DNA of 64,000 nucleotides from Bactericera cockerelli (Eukaryota > Arthropoda > Insecta > Hemiptera > Triozidae): positions 19,442,810 through 19,506,809 of the forward strand of contig CM044967.1 of the NCBI GenBank assembly GCA_024516035.1. The letters run 5' to 3'. Shown here in pieces: positions 13,641-27,400 of the stretch. The notes under the pieces were generated by a model. That model did no database searches. It had not been told where the DNA came from and was given only the letters and a program-made list of their open reading frames with translations. A program made the position numbers and the translations under genes. Position 1 is the stretch's first letter, and every line of letters starts with the position of its first letter.

Positions 13641-14280
13641 GTGTAAACATCACACGACTTTCCTTATCCCCCAAAAAGGAGTCGAATTCCGCCACTGGTG
13701 ACTCAACGGTAACAGATAACTAAAAACCAATACAAAATTCGTAATCAGCACTTCAAAATCATTGAATTTGATATGTCACAACCCCCATGTAGGATGAATA
13801 ATAAAAAGTTAGTCAAAGGGTCCCCCCGAAATACCGGTAAATTGGGGCCGAGTTCCAAAAAGTTCAAGATATCAAAAAAATGATCAGAATAGACCCCTAT
13901 TATTTTTTTAATCCAAGAAAATGTTGTTCTCTAAAAAATTTTGTATCTTTAACCAATTTAAAGAAGCAGCGCTTGCGGCTAGCATTTGCGGCCCTGTGGC
14001 CGCAGAATGCGGCCGATTTCAACCAAAAGTTTCGTGGTTCGTCTGGTGTATAAAATCAATTTGTGTACCAAATTTCAAGTCTCTAGCTTTTACCGTTCTT
14101 GAGATATCCTGTTCACACACACACACAGACAGACAGACGCACGGACCAATGGCTGAAAACAACTTTTTTGGTATCCTGAGGCCATGATTCGTCCAGAAAT
14201 GTGAAAAACTGGGTAGGTCAAATTTTCGACGAATACAATACTTTCCTTATTATTCCTTATTATAAGATAAGGAAAGTAAA
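13641..14280. mobile_element. Interspersed element with ACTTTCCTTATC inverted ends, copy 1
   Basis: A roughly 0.6-kb block is shared with 48975-49580. Both start with ATCTGGTRTAAACATCACA followed by ACTTTCCTTATC, and both end GATAAGGAAAGT, so the ends form a 12-bp inverted repeat. It contains a CA/GACA microsatellite at 14110-14135 and no intact ORF. It appears non-autonomous; superfamily unknown. Confidence 0.7.
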
Positions 14281-15498
14281 AAGTACTGAACAACAGTACA
14301 ATTTTCTATGTACAACTCCATGTGCTTTATACTTACCTATGCACAACAACTTACTTTTCAAATAACTGCTTATTTTATCATTACTTGATTTACTTGATGT
14401 TTTATTTTGTACCAACACAAACTGTTATACAGTTACTCTGCGGGTATTGTATAGTGAGAGGAACAATTTTATTTTAGTTATAAAAAAACAGGTGATTTAG
14501 AAATTATTTGTTTACTGTATGATGTTTATACGTAAAATAAACAATTTTATATTAAAGCCTAATTTATTATTTTGTTTAAGCCATTGGTTATTTATTTTAA
14601 AATTAAGAATTTTTATGCAGGAACTCTAATTAACTTCATCGAACTGAAGACTCGTTATTTGATGAGACCTCTATGCCACAAAGATTTTTGTCACTTTCCA
14701 TTTGCTACTTCCTAAGAAGTATTTCATCATCGTAGCTATAGCTACAGCTACTACGGATTGAATGACCTTTTTTGGCTGGTTCTTGGAAATCAAAAAACAA
14801 GAAAAAAATGGAAAAATAGGGGGTGAGAGCTTGTAAAGTTCGTATATTGTACATTTAACATGGATAATGGATAACAATAACAATAAATAATAATGTATAA
14901 AGCTAGAATGAAGTACAAGTAAAATATGTGATTGACGCGAGACAGGTTAACAAAGTATTGTTAAATGAGTAATGAGATATCAGTATGAGGGACAACAGAG
15001 GAGTCTTACTGATTCGTTTAGTTTTCAAGATCCAATGCAGTGGATTTTATGTAAGTATGCTTTTGAAAAGGTTATTTACATCAAGACCAAGATTTTTGAA
15101 ACTATTTTTGGATACTGATTTTATCAGGGTTTTTTTTTTTATAATATTTGTATCAGCTTTGCCTGTTGATGGTCTAGTTCGCATCCTAGATTGAAAATTC
15201 CCTTAGTGTACCTTAAAAATAATAATACATTTATTTGTTCCATTTGTTCAATAATAATGAACAAATGGACGAGACTGCACAATGGTTACTCGATTACATA
15301 AACAGATTGATTCATAATTCATTCGTGGTCCAGGCGCTATTCAGGCATTCCCCGTAGCATGGGAATCCTTTGGTTGGGATTTCACCCAATTCATGAATTT
15401 TTACTCCGAAAAATTGACCTCATTAACAGAACCAAAACAACATCACGCCGCCAACAGTAACAAAATTTGATTTCTCTTATCATTATTGTTCAAAGATT
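14281..15498. other. Intergenic, no gene seen; convergent 3' ends
   Basis: AT-rich DNA lies between the 3' end of the dehydrogenase (plus) and of the channel gene (minus). The channel's 3' UTR should lie immediately below 15499. TTTATT around 15230 (AATAAA on the minus strand) is a candidate poly-A signal. No reading frame with coding character was found. Confidence 0.4.
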
Positions 15499-18400
15499 TC
15501 ACAAGAATGAAGTCCAGTACAAAATGTTAAGAACGAAAAACGAGAACGGGAAGAAGAATCTTGAAAACTTATCAATGCAGAGGGCGATTTCTCTGCCGTG
15601 ACAGAAGGTCGGGTACATGGGCACCTGAGGGATTGTGATACTTCGACTGCGCGTGGGATCCATGGGCTGAAAAAGTAAGTCAAAATTATCATTTTAAATA
15701 AATAAAAAAAATCTAAAATTTAAATATTACTAGCCGTTTGCCCGTGCTTTGCAACGGGACTAAATTTCAAATTTACTAAGGCATGGCCGTACTGCTGGAC
15801 AGCAATGCCTTTTTGAACTTTTTATAATTTTTCTGGACAAAGCGATAATGGTTTTGGGGGGGTCAATTCTGAGAAATTTTTCGCTATCTCTTACCGTTTT
15901 GGCTAAACAACTCCGGACAAACAAACAAACAAACATAGGTATCCTTTTTTCTGTTTTATATATAGAGATAAATGAGGTACAACACAACCCACAACAAATA
16001 GGATAATAGTACCTCATAAACTCACTATATTTAATGTATATTATGTAAAATTAGAATAAATAAAGAGTATTTTGTTTAAAAAAAAAAAAACGTGTGGTAG
16101 GGTAAAGACCCCATCTTGCCAGGTCAAAGCTCATTTTTTTTATTTAGATTTTAACATATTAACGGGGTTAACCCATGTTTAAGGGCCTAGTTTAGGGTCA
16201 TTTAGGGCCTAGTTATGAAACAGGATCAAATTTAAGATAAGCCAGACACACTGAAGTCTGAGTTCCAACCAGTCACATAGCCCGAGTTGAGAGACTGAGC
16301 TTATCTTGACTTTAATACTGTTCTATAATTTGGTCCTTAGATATTGAGCGATATTGTACCAAACATAATGTGAAAATTTTCAAAATAGTTGACGGATTTT
16401 AATCAAAATTGGTCGCTTTGCGAAGTATGGACAAACAGAAATAATTTCATATAAGTGAAAACTGAACTTCATAGAAAACCTTTTTTTTAAATATTCAATA
16501 TGAATTATAAATATAAAACATATCCTAAGAAAAAACGTCATGAATGAAGGGGTCCGCAATTTTGTTTGAAATCCCCCTCTGAAGAGTGTTATTATTATTC
16601 ACAGATTTCACTCATTTATTTGATTATTATTATTATTATTGCCGATCTCCGTGGCTCAGTGGTTAAGACCATTGGTTGCTGACCCGGAGGTTGCGGGTTC
16701 GAATCCCGGCTGGAGCAGAAAATTCTGACCGAGTTTTTCCGTTTCCGGAATGGCATGGATGCAAAGGTAAAGTGCCCTGAAGTAATGCGAAAGCGGTTCC
16801 GGGGCATAACTCCCTTTAAATAAATAGAAAGAGTAGGTACATTACATTATTACCATTATTATTATACCGACCTCAGTAGCTCGATCGATAAGGCGGCAGA
16901 CTTGTAACCTGGAGTTCGGTGGTTCAAGTCCCGGTTTCAGCGTAGATTTAGAAAAGCGAGTTGGAGTAGTTATGATATCACAAAAGTGATTAACACAAAA
17001 ATAATAACTTTAAAAAAAAAACTTGTTATAAAATCAATTCTTCTCACCTTGAAATCGTCGACGTTGTTCCTCAAGTCTTCCTCCGAGTATCCCTTCATGG
17101 CCTTGGTTGCAATGGGTCCCATGTAGTTGTTCACCACGGCAAACTCCATGAGTGAGAGAAACACAAACACAGAACAGGAAGACATCCAAATGTCGATGGC
17201 TTTCACGTAGGAGACGGGGGGGAGGGACTGCTGGGACTGCGTGTTCTGGGTGGCTGCAAAAATATGCTAATTTATACTGGAAACTATCGATCTCGAATTT
17301 ACGAGAAAACACTATAGTTTTTTTTTTTTTTGTGTGCTTTATTTTTGTAAATCATTTCATTACAATATTTTGAGTAACAATAACATAATAAATTAATGTA
17401 TAAGTACTTAAAATGAATCAAATAAAATAATTATGAGTATGCACTTATACTATCACACTAAGATACCTGGGGAACCAGGCACCTTGTTTTGTGATAGTAG
17501 ATTCGAGATTATTAAAAAAAAGCTTTTTGATGGTCTAATTCGCATCCTAGATTAAAAATTCATATTTAATCACTTTTATTAAAGTCCCATTATTCCAGCA
17601 GTAAGCCCAAGACATATTATTATGTGGTAAAAATCCCAAATGGGAGTATAACTTGTCATGTTCCGGTCGGGTTTCGAACCCACGAACTCTGGAATCTTTG
17701 GATTCATAGAGTGCCGCCTTTACCACTGAGCTACCGGGACAGAGAATAATCTGGAAGAAGAGACTCACCCAAAGTGAGCAATGAAGTAACACCCAGTGTC
17801 ACTCGGGCAGGAATAGCTTCTGGCTTGATCCAGAATGAAATCCAGGACATAACAACAATTAGTGCGGATGGTATGTATGTGTGAAACAGATGATAGCCCA
17901 ATCTCCGTCTAAGATTGAACACAATTGCAATACACGTGAAATTCCCTGAAAAAGAAATCAGTAATAATGGAAGTGATCATAGTTCTTAACTATTTTTTTC
18001 CATTGCCATTCCGGAAACGGAAAAACTCGGTCAGAATTTTTCGCTCCGCCCGGGATTCGAACCGCAACCTCCGGGTCAGTAACCAATGCTCTTAACCATT
18101 GAGCCACGGAGGTCGGCATAGTCAGCTTCCTTAACCTACCTATACTTATAAAAACAAAATTCACCCACTGATTCACTGACTGACTGTTCTGTGTCTCCGG
18201 AATGCAAATGCGTAGGAATCTGACTTATGAGACCAAGATACGAACCAATATACCTAGGTTCAAATAGTGGTGCTATAAGGAAAGATTTTACTAGATTTTC
18301 AAAAGATGTCAACCGTGGAACTAACAGCGGACAAAAGCAGCCAGCATAGAATAATATTGTCTCGGATAATTTCTTGCTACGAAGTATTATGGGATATTTT

Positions 18401-21400
18401 TGGTGGTCTCGTACCCCTCAGAATTAATAAAACTACTTGAAAAAAATTATCAAGAATCCAAAAAGCTTAATAGTATCTACCCTTACGGCCATGCCTTGTT
18501 TTGAGGAGGTGAGATAAAGTGTGGTACTCAGATATGAACCGGCCAGTATCCATTCCTGCCTACCCTAACTAAAACCCGCGGCTCCTCATCAATGCTAAAC
18601 CATACCGCTGTGACACTGTTAAATATTACTTCAAAGTACGGTCATGCCTTAGTTCTGTAGATTTAAATGTCGAAGCTGTGGCGATGTACGGGTAAACAGC
18701 TAGTTACCTCTGAACGTATAGAAAGTTTTGTAAGCAGTCCATTATTTAAATTGACCTGTTTGAATATAATGTTTAGGTTAAGCAAACTGTCAACTATTTT
18801 TTACTACCTCATAGTGAAGCCTTACTACAAAAATTAGCCTTGCCTCCTGAGAGCGTACATTTGTACTAAATAAAATTAGTGCCTTGCGACTTCAATATCT
18901 TTTCATTTTATTTTTTGAACTAAGGAAGTTCTACAGATTACGAAACTAATAGAAACCAACCAAATTCTATGTTTATTAAACCAATAAATGAGACTTTGTT
19001 TAAGCTGCCAGCTAAAAGGGACTCTTTAGTCTTACGCCACCAGTATAAATAAAGTATTTGTTATAAATTGTATAATATTGATGAAGAGATTATTTTTTGG
19101 GTACCTACTTTTAGTTTTAGGCACTTCAAATATTTCAAAAGCACACAAAGTTGCAATGCCTGGAACCTGGGAAAAGGACTAGGGTGTAAGGACGCAGGAG
19201 GCTGGATTAAGTTTGAGAGAAAAATAGCACTATCTAGCATGTAAAAATATATCTATTGATTTTGTACTTGTCCTTATAAGACTTTTTTTTAAATATTTTT
19301 TTTTTTTTAAATTTAAAATCCACTTACCTGTTTACGTAATTGCATATAATATGCGTGTAAACAGAGATAAAAAAAAGAAGAAAAAAAAAAGACGTAAAAT
19401 CAATTATTATTATTAATAATAAAAAAATCCAAACCCGTAGAATATTCGATGGTGCAATCGTCAGTATAATTCTTGGATATGTCTAACTGAGGAAGCTCAA
19501 TCTCTGGATTCACCACCAGTGGATCTGTCATGTTCCAGAGAAATACCAAGTCATGAGTTGTGTGAGATACTGAAATAGATACAATTTCTTGGTTTACGAT
19601 TATTGTATTTCAATTTTTAGCATGATTTATTTACACAATGATCACATCTTAAATAGTGCCTCGGCGTGAGTGTACTACTAGCATTAGACATACCATCAGG
19701 ACAGCTGTTTTGACCTAGTGGGGTTCATCAGATAGGAGCTAAGCAGTGACAAAACATAAATAGCTATCCTGGGATACTTAGAACTCGGATAATAAAATCT
19801 CAGTAATATGAAAGCATAATAAACAATTTGTTCTTGATATTATCATTATTAAATGCTTTATTGGACAACAGACATATGCACTGACATATGTCTGTTGCAT
19901 GACACATAACAATTACAAAGATATGAAAAAAATGGTAACAATATAAACAATTAATAGGAAAAAAAACATAAACACACATAATTATGTCCTAACTAAAGGG
20001 TGGATTGCATATGGCAATATCTTCCACCCTACCCTTATTGTTGTAAGTTTATATATTAAAACAACAGTCGAAAGAAACTTACAGCTCTCTATCATCATAG
20101 AGCAGTATTGTGTGTCGTGCGGGTAAGACTCGAATTTCATTGCACAGGATAACACTAATGTTAACCTGAAAACACAGAATATTTCCAAAAATCAGTTTTC
20201 ATTGTAAAATGATTTTCTAATTCTCATTTACGAGAGCTATAAAGCCGTGTTGTTTCATGGCTTCAAAAGTATGAGGCTCGTATGCAGAGGCGATTTTGTA
20301 ATCCCTATAGGGTTCACTGTAGGGTGGTCCCGTGCTTGCTGTAGGGAATACTTCGACCTTGACAATTATTTATTAAAGAAACATCTGAATGCACATGCGC
20401 ACAGACGCTTTAAACAAACGTCTCTGAATAACAAAATCAGCTGAAGGGACAAATGACCCAGGCATCCCTACAGTGAGGACTCTGCATACAACCCTGAAAA
20501 AGTGGTTCTGGCACTCTTTCTTCCACATTTCAAGGCTGGATGAACACGTGTCAGGGTGGTTTTTCTTTTGGCCTGCCATGGCTAGTGTCCTATCTACTTA
20601 AAGTCCCCCAGAGAGACAGGAAGAAGGTGTATACACAATTTGTTTAGGACACAAACCAATGCCAACTTCATTTTCCTTAAGACACTATTTTCTATACTGA
20701 CTCACAATATTTTTTCCACAGAGCAACTTTGTCCTAAAACAAGAGATTTTTTTCTGATTGATAGAGAGAAAATTACTCACTTGGACATGTACAGTAAAGT
20801 TTTGTCGTGGTACAGCCACAGGTAGTGGTTAGGTATGCTCATTTCATGGAAGGTCACCTTTTTGGCATTTTTAAAGAAGCAATCTGGCCTCCAAATATTT
20901 TGCAACCAATTGACGTCGAGTATTCTGTACTCTTCGCTCATATTCTCGGGCAACCTGAGCCGCTGGTCGCGCCAGCTTTGAGCCAGAAATATGTCTGCTA
21001 CATAGGTCTGAAACATTTGTCGAAAATAAATAAATGAATAGCCTTAGAATAGAAGCGAATAGAAAATAATGAAAAGTTTAACTTTGAATAATTAATAGAA
21101 TAGAATATACCTACCTTGTTTAAACTGATAAGTACGAAGTAAGACTGAAAAGTCCCTTTACGTGCAGTCATGACTGCATAGCCAAGACTCATTGCTCATT
21201 ACAGCATCCACTTGGCAGTCAAGGACAATTCCTTGACTGCCAAGGATGCTGTGCCATTACGAGCAGTTCATATCAGCAAAATGGTTCACATGATTACAAG
21301 CAAAATGATTCATATCATTACAAGCAAAATGACATCCATTACAAGCAAAATGATTCATATCATTACAAGCTAAATGGTTCATATCATTACAAGCAAAATG

Positions 21401-24400
21401 GTTCACATCATTACAAGCAAAATGGTTCACATCATATTACAAGCAAAATAGTTCATATCATTACAAGACTGAGACTGCCTATTGGGCGACGACTTTACTC
21501 TTGAATACTTGCTTGATGGTATATTAGTGGCGTTGAAAAATCAAGGGTATGCTTGATCAAATAGTAACGTTTCCCATTTTTATAAATCTTTTAATCTAGT
21601 TTCTGCTAGTTAAAAAACCCGTTGTATTCACTCTGTAAATATTCCATGTATATTTTTACTGTAAATAAAACTTGATTGAATTTGTTTAATTATAATAATG
21701 GTTTCATCCATTTGTGGACAACAATAATAAATCATTTGTTTTATTTTTCATATTTTTTTGTATACAGAGGATCCATCCTAAGCCATTTTTATTTGACAAA
21801 ACCTTTATTATTATTTTACACCTTTATTAAACCCTAATTATTGACATTAATGTGAAATAAACTTACCATGGATTCCTCATTGATTGAATCTATGGACAAA
21901 ACAGTCACGTGGAAGTAGACGGTGGTGGCCTGTCCTCGTATTTTTGGAGCTCGATTCTTGTCATATTGGTTTGGATTTTTGGGCAGTATATCGTTGAGTG
22001 ACAGGCTGGACTCAATGTACTCTTCCTCTTCTTCAAAAAGGTCAATGTCATTATTTTCTCTGCAAATAAAAACAAACTCTTATAGAGTTCACCATTGGAC
22101 GCATCTAAGATACTTTACCCTACAAATGAAGCTTTTCAGCCAAATTTATTTATTTAGAAACTCTTTATTAGTAGAACATATTTACAGACAAATAATGGTA
22201 AAAATTAATTATAAAAAATTGACAATATTAATAATATAAACAAGAAAAAAAAAAAAAAACAAAATATATACATATGTCCTAACTAGAGGGCGGGATTATT
22301 GCCTATGGCAATCTCTTCCACCCAACCCAAATCAACAAACTCTTAAAGAGTCCATCATTGTACGAAGACAAGCCTAAGATACTTTAATCTAAAAATAAAG
22401 ATTTTCAGCCCAAACAAAATTATAACAGAGCTTATTTTACTAGACATTATGCAAAAATCAATTTTTTAATTGATATGCAAAAATCAAGAACTCCGTTAAC
22501 TAGAGGAATACTGTGTATCACACACCATAAATTTCGAACCATATTAGCAGTGTGAAATTGTTTTCTAAATTATTTTGGAAACGGTTCGAAAAACTCCATT
22601 GGGGCTTTAAAGGTTCAATTTGAACACAAGGCTTTTCAGATGAGCCTCAAAATAGAAGTATTTCTCTGATATGCTCGAAACGCATTAAACTAGGTACTAT
22701 TGCAGTTGATACTTGTCATTTGTCATTTGTTTTGTTTTCTTAATTTTAATATCTATTTATGTATATATTCTGTGTCATTATTTTGTAAATAAAACTTGAT
22801 CCAACTTGTTTAATAATAATAATAATTTGATCTAGCCTAGAGATATACCAGATAAGCTATACTCTCGCAGTCGATCACACATTTTAGATGGACAGATTTT
22901 TTTAAACTGTATTATGTATATTTAATTGAAGACAAAAATATATGAAAAAAATGTTTCGGAGTTCACTTTTATGACCAGTAATTTTTGTTAGGCATAAATG
23001 AAAACTCCTGTAGTTTGAAATTAAAAAAAATAAATATTGTAACCTCATTAATAATTTGTTAATTGAACGCCCGTTGTATAACTTTTTTTAAACATTAATC
23101 AGTAGAGTAGCATTTAGTTTAAGCTTATGGGCGTTAAGTTCAAGTTCTTAACTTCTCACTAACGTATGGCTTTACTTTGAACTTGGACACCTGTCTCATA
23201 TTCTTGTCATGCGATATCATATTCTTATCCTATAAAATTAATTCCTTATATAAATAAGTAGTTAAAATAGTACTGGAAAATATCAAAAGATGAAAAAAAG
23301 TTAAAAGACACAATTAAACCCTCTATTACATGGCCTCCCAGACGGCACAAAAGGTTACACAAGCTTTATAGACTCTGAATTTTCCTTGTAAAAATAAGCT
23401 TTACTTCACAAGGTTTAAAAAGTATAAAAAAAGTATGGATTTTTCCTTGTAAAAATAACCTTTACTTCACAAGATTCAAAAAAGTATAAAAAAGTATAAA
23501 ATAATAAGTTTGCGGAAAACTTACTTAGGCAAGGTTTATAAACACTTTGGAAAGGTTTCCGCAATCTTTTATAAGTTTTTTAAATATTTTTTTTCGCAAG
23601 ACATCGGAATAGAGAAAACGCCTTAAAAAATAAATGTGTGACTGTGTATGCAATATGTCTCTCTTCATCAATGGTCTGTGGACTCCATATTGAATTTTTG
23701 AAATTAAATAACTGAAAAGTTTATCAAGTCGCAAAACACTTTTAAGTTATTAGTTATATTAGTATTGTAACTTAAAATAGTTCTGTTTTTAGTGATCCAA
23801 TGCTCTGACTGAATTCTGGAGCTCTTTACAAACTTTTACCTTAGAGAGCATGAACAATTTTTGACCAACTGAGGTCAGGATGGTCAATATGTCTGCAAAC
23901 ATAATATCTTTTTAAACTGGATCCTAGCATTTAAAATATGATCTATGGAGGAAATCCACATGATATTTTCCACCTGTTTACATGTATTGTGCATCCAATC
24001 CAACATAGCTTCAATCTGAAGAAACCTATTCAAGCTGCCTCCCTCCTTAAACATATTGAACCCAACACCGGATAAGTGAAAGTGACTACACATTTTATTG
24101 ATGATTTAACAATATGTAATTATATCTAACAATTTCTGATAAAAGTCCAACAAGTTGACTCTTCTAAAGTTCCTTCATCACAGTTTTAGGGTGTAACTAA
24201 AAAGAAATTTTTCTCTACTTTAAAAAGTTTACTGTTCTAAAGTGTACCAATTTCCATGCATTAATCATAAGGGAGTTTTACACTCCAATTAGTGGGGTAA
24301 GCAATAGCTAAACAATATCTTACATTGTTTTATAGTCAAACCAGGATATGTATGTGGAAATGCTGGAGATTAACCTCTTCCAGATATTCCACTTAATCAG

Positions 24401-27400
24401 AATCACACTCTTAACAGGTGTCTGACTGGGGGATTTTAAACAGGGAGAAGACCAGTGTTTTGCTAAACAACTATAAACAGAGAACTGACTAGCTAAAGGC
24501 TTTTTAATAGGTTCAAATTATTGAAGATTTGACTACACTGTTCCATAATCAAAAGATCCTGTGTTCAATTTACAGTTTTTTTCTTCTTTCAAACAGCAAA
24601 TTCTGTTCCCTTTGAAAATAAGGCATTTCTAGCCCTTATCAGGCTAAGTGAGGTTAATGTGGGTAGCTGGTACTATTCCCAGTAAATTCAGTATACAACC
24701 CCCATTTTTTTAAAATAAATAAATCTGTTCTCTGAAAATGTGAGGCTGGTATATCTAGCCCTACTCAGGCTGAGTGAGGTGAATGTGGGTAGCTGGTACT
24801 GTTCCCATTAAATTCAGAATGAAATTCCCATCCTCACTATCTCAAATCAGGACAGGGGTTTTTTATGGATCTTCAACCAGCTATGACATAAAAAAAATAT
24901 TGTAAGTTAAGAAGAAGTATTAAGTGTTGCAAATTTAGACAGTTTTTTACTTGTAATAAGTACATTTTTTACTATAATGTGTTCATTAATTTTAACTTTT
25001 AAAACAGTAGCTTGCATTATTAAGGATTTGACTACTGCCCGTAATACAAAGATTTTGGTTCATTTTTGTTGTTGTGAAACAGATAATTCTCCTTCTTTTG
25101 AAAATATGAAGCTGGCATGGGTATACAACTATACACAGCGTTTATCAGGCTGGGTGAGGTCAATGTGGCTACCTGGTACTATTCCCAGTAAATTCAGAAT
25201 AAAATGGCCCAACCCAGGCTCGGTGAGCTTAATGTGGGTAACAGGTTTGTGAGTTTCCTGCAAATGAGGGTAAAACCTTGGTCATGATATGACTATGCAA
25301 TTGAGGTTAAACCCACTTGAACAAACAAAAAAAAATTCTGGAAGACTGTTCTTTTTCTACGAATGCCATGTTATAGTCAAAATTCTCTCTGGGTTCTATT
25401 TCCTAATTTCATCTTCAATAATCTCAACTTCTGTTCTGGTATTCTTTGTCTTTGGGCAGCCTGCTGCTGGGCAGGAAGATGGCATTTCAGCATATCTCTC
25501 TCTTAATTACCTATATGTATAATAGATTTAGATTAATTAAGTCCACTAGGCTTAATTTATCTGCTGATTCTATGTATTATATTCTGTTTGTTTCATGTTT
25601 TTGTTTGTTACATATTTTTGCTTTCAATTCTTTTACCATGTAAATGGAAAAATATAAAACTGAAAAACACAAATTGTCTTCTTATTTATTAATGTTAGCA
25701 TTTCATCAACAGCTTTTCATCATTGTAGACCAAATTGCCTTGAAAAAGTATATTTTTCATCAAATCCAAATTAATTTTAAAAATTTCCTGGCCCTACCTG
25801 TGAAATCACAATTTTCAAATTTTCCCGGGCAATGGCGGCGGTATGAAATTCAATATGGAGCCCCTTAATTATTAAGTAGGTATGCAATTTCCAAAACCTT
25901 GTAAAAATAAGCTTAATAAAATGCTCAGGGGGAGGAAGTAGTAAGCTTACAGAAGTGTTTCTAAAATGTTAAGCCTTGTCAAAATAAGCTTTATAAAATG
26001 TTTGAATCTTGTCAAAATAAGTGTTTTTAAAATCTTTTTAAACACTTTCTGTGCCGTCTGGGCTACATTCAAAATCATTATTAATTTCCCTCCTCTACAT
26101 TTCTTTTCTTATAAATATTCACCATGTTTTAAAGCTACAATTAAACTTAATTTTGTAGGTAGAAACACTCACGCCTTGTAATTGGGGGAATATTCTAGTA
26201 TTCTATTCACATTGATCTCATAGAGTAAGTTGTACTTTTTGTTCCTTTGGCATAACTTTTCAACTATAAATTCTACTTGCTCTTTCCACTTAAACTGATA
26301 CATCGGAAGCAAAGTTGAGGTGGCAACGGGTAACAGCCTCGGGTCGAAAATATTCTGAATATAAGGTAAAGTTTCCATCAACAAAAGATTGTTCAACACA
26401 TCAATAACAGGCAGTAATGTTTCCAAATGGTAACATTTTCCTTTCATTGAGGAGCAAGTTTTGATTATGTTGTCGAAATATTTACTGCCGGTGAATATGG
26501 ACACGTTTCCAAATTTATTGATCATCAAGTCTAAAATTTTTCTATTGGGCTTCCAGTCTATGACGACGACAAATTGGTTATTGTAATCAAGAATGTCTGA
26601 TTTGAAGAGTTGGCTTTGGAATTCATTCGTATTTTCAAGGACATGATTAATAGCACATGAGCGCAACATTCTGATATCCTCAAATGAGTATTCTATTAGC
26701 AAGAGTAAATTTTGATGCCATGGTTCTTTACACTCACCATGGCATAGAGTGTTTTTTGGCTGATATCTAAATGTTCTTTTGATTTTAACGTTTTGATTCC
26801 TGAAAAAATCAAGGAATCACCCATTATTGACCATTCATTTTAATATCATCTTCAAAAAAATATTAAAAAAAAAAAACTTCTTTTGCTTCAGATTTGAAGA
26901 GGAGAAGTTACAAAATTTATAATTTAATCTTTATAATGAAAACTAGATCGGAAAATTGAACTCTCAACCATGGAAGCTCCTCACAGTTACTTTGTACTCT
27001 ATTATTTTAGAATACTAACTGTTTAAAATATTTGTGGCTGTATAAAATATTACGACGACCTATCGATCCATTTTTTGAAATTGAGCTCATTACATAGTAA
27101 GCAATTTTGGGACTTTTATGCTCTCATTCTCTAGACATGAAGGAAGTGATTATGATCAAATAATTTGCTGCGTGTGTGTTTTCAATTACTTAAGAAAATG
27201 TTACAGAAATCACCCTTTCTCTCAACATACACACATTTCCATCTCCAATATATTTTCTTAATCATCAGAGACGGTCTTTCTAAATCATTCAAAAACATGT
27301 AAGCACTTTATTAGTCTTTTAGCTTTCCCTACAAGGGCATGTACTTAGAGGGATGTTTGCAATTTGAAAAGAAATACTGATATCCCCAAAAACTACACCA

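Noticed and set aside
26169..26702. Intronic single-exon gene of 177 codons
   Set aside because: The frame extends upstream to a splice acceptor, and its apparent stop is part of a donor site whose use joins it in phase to the channel exons.
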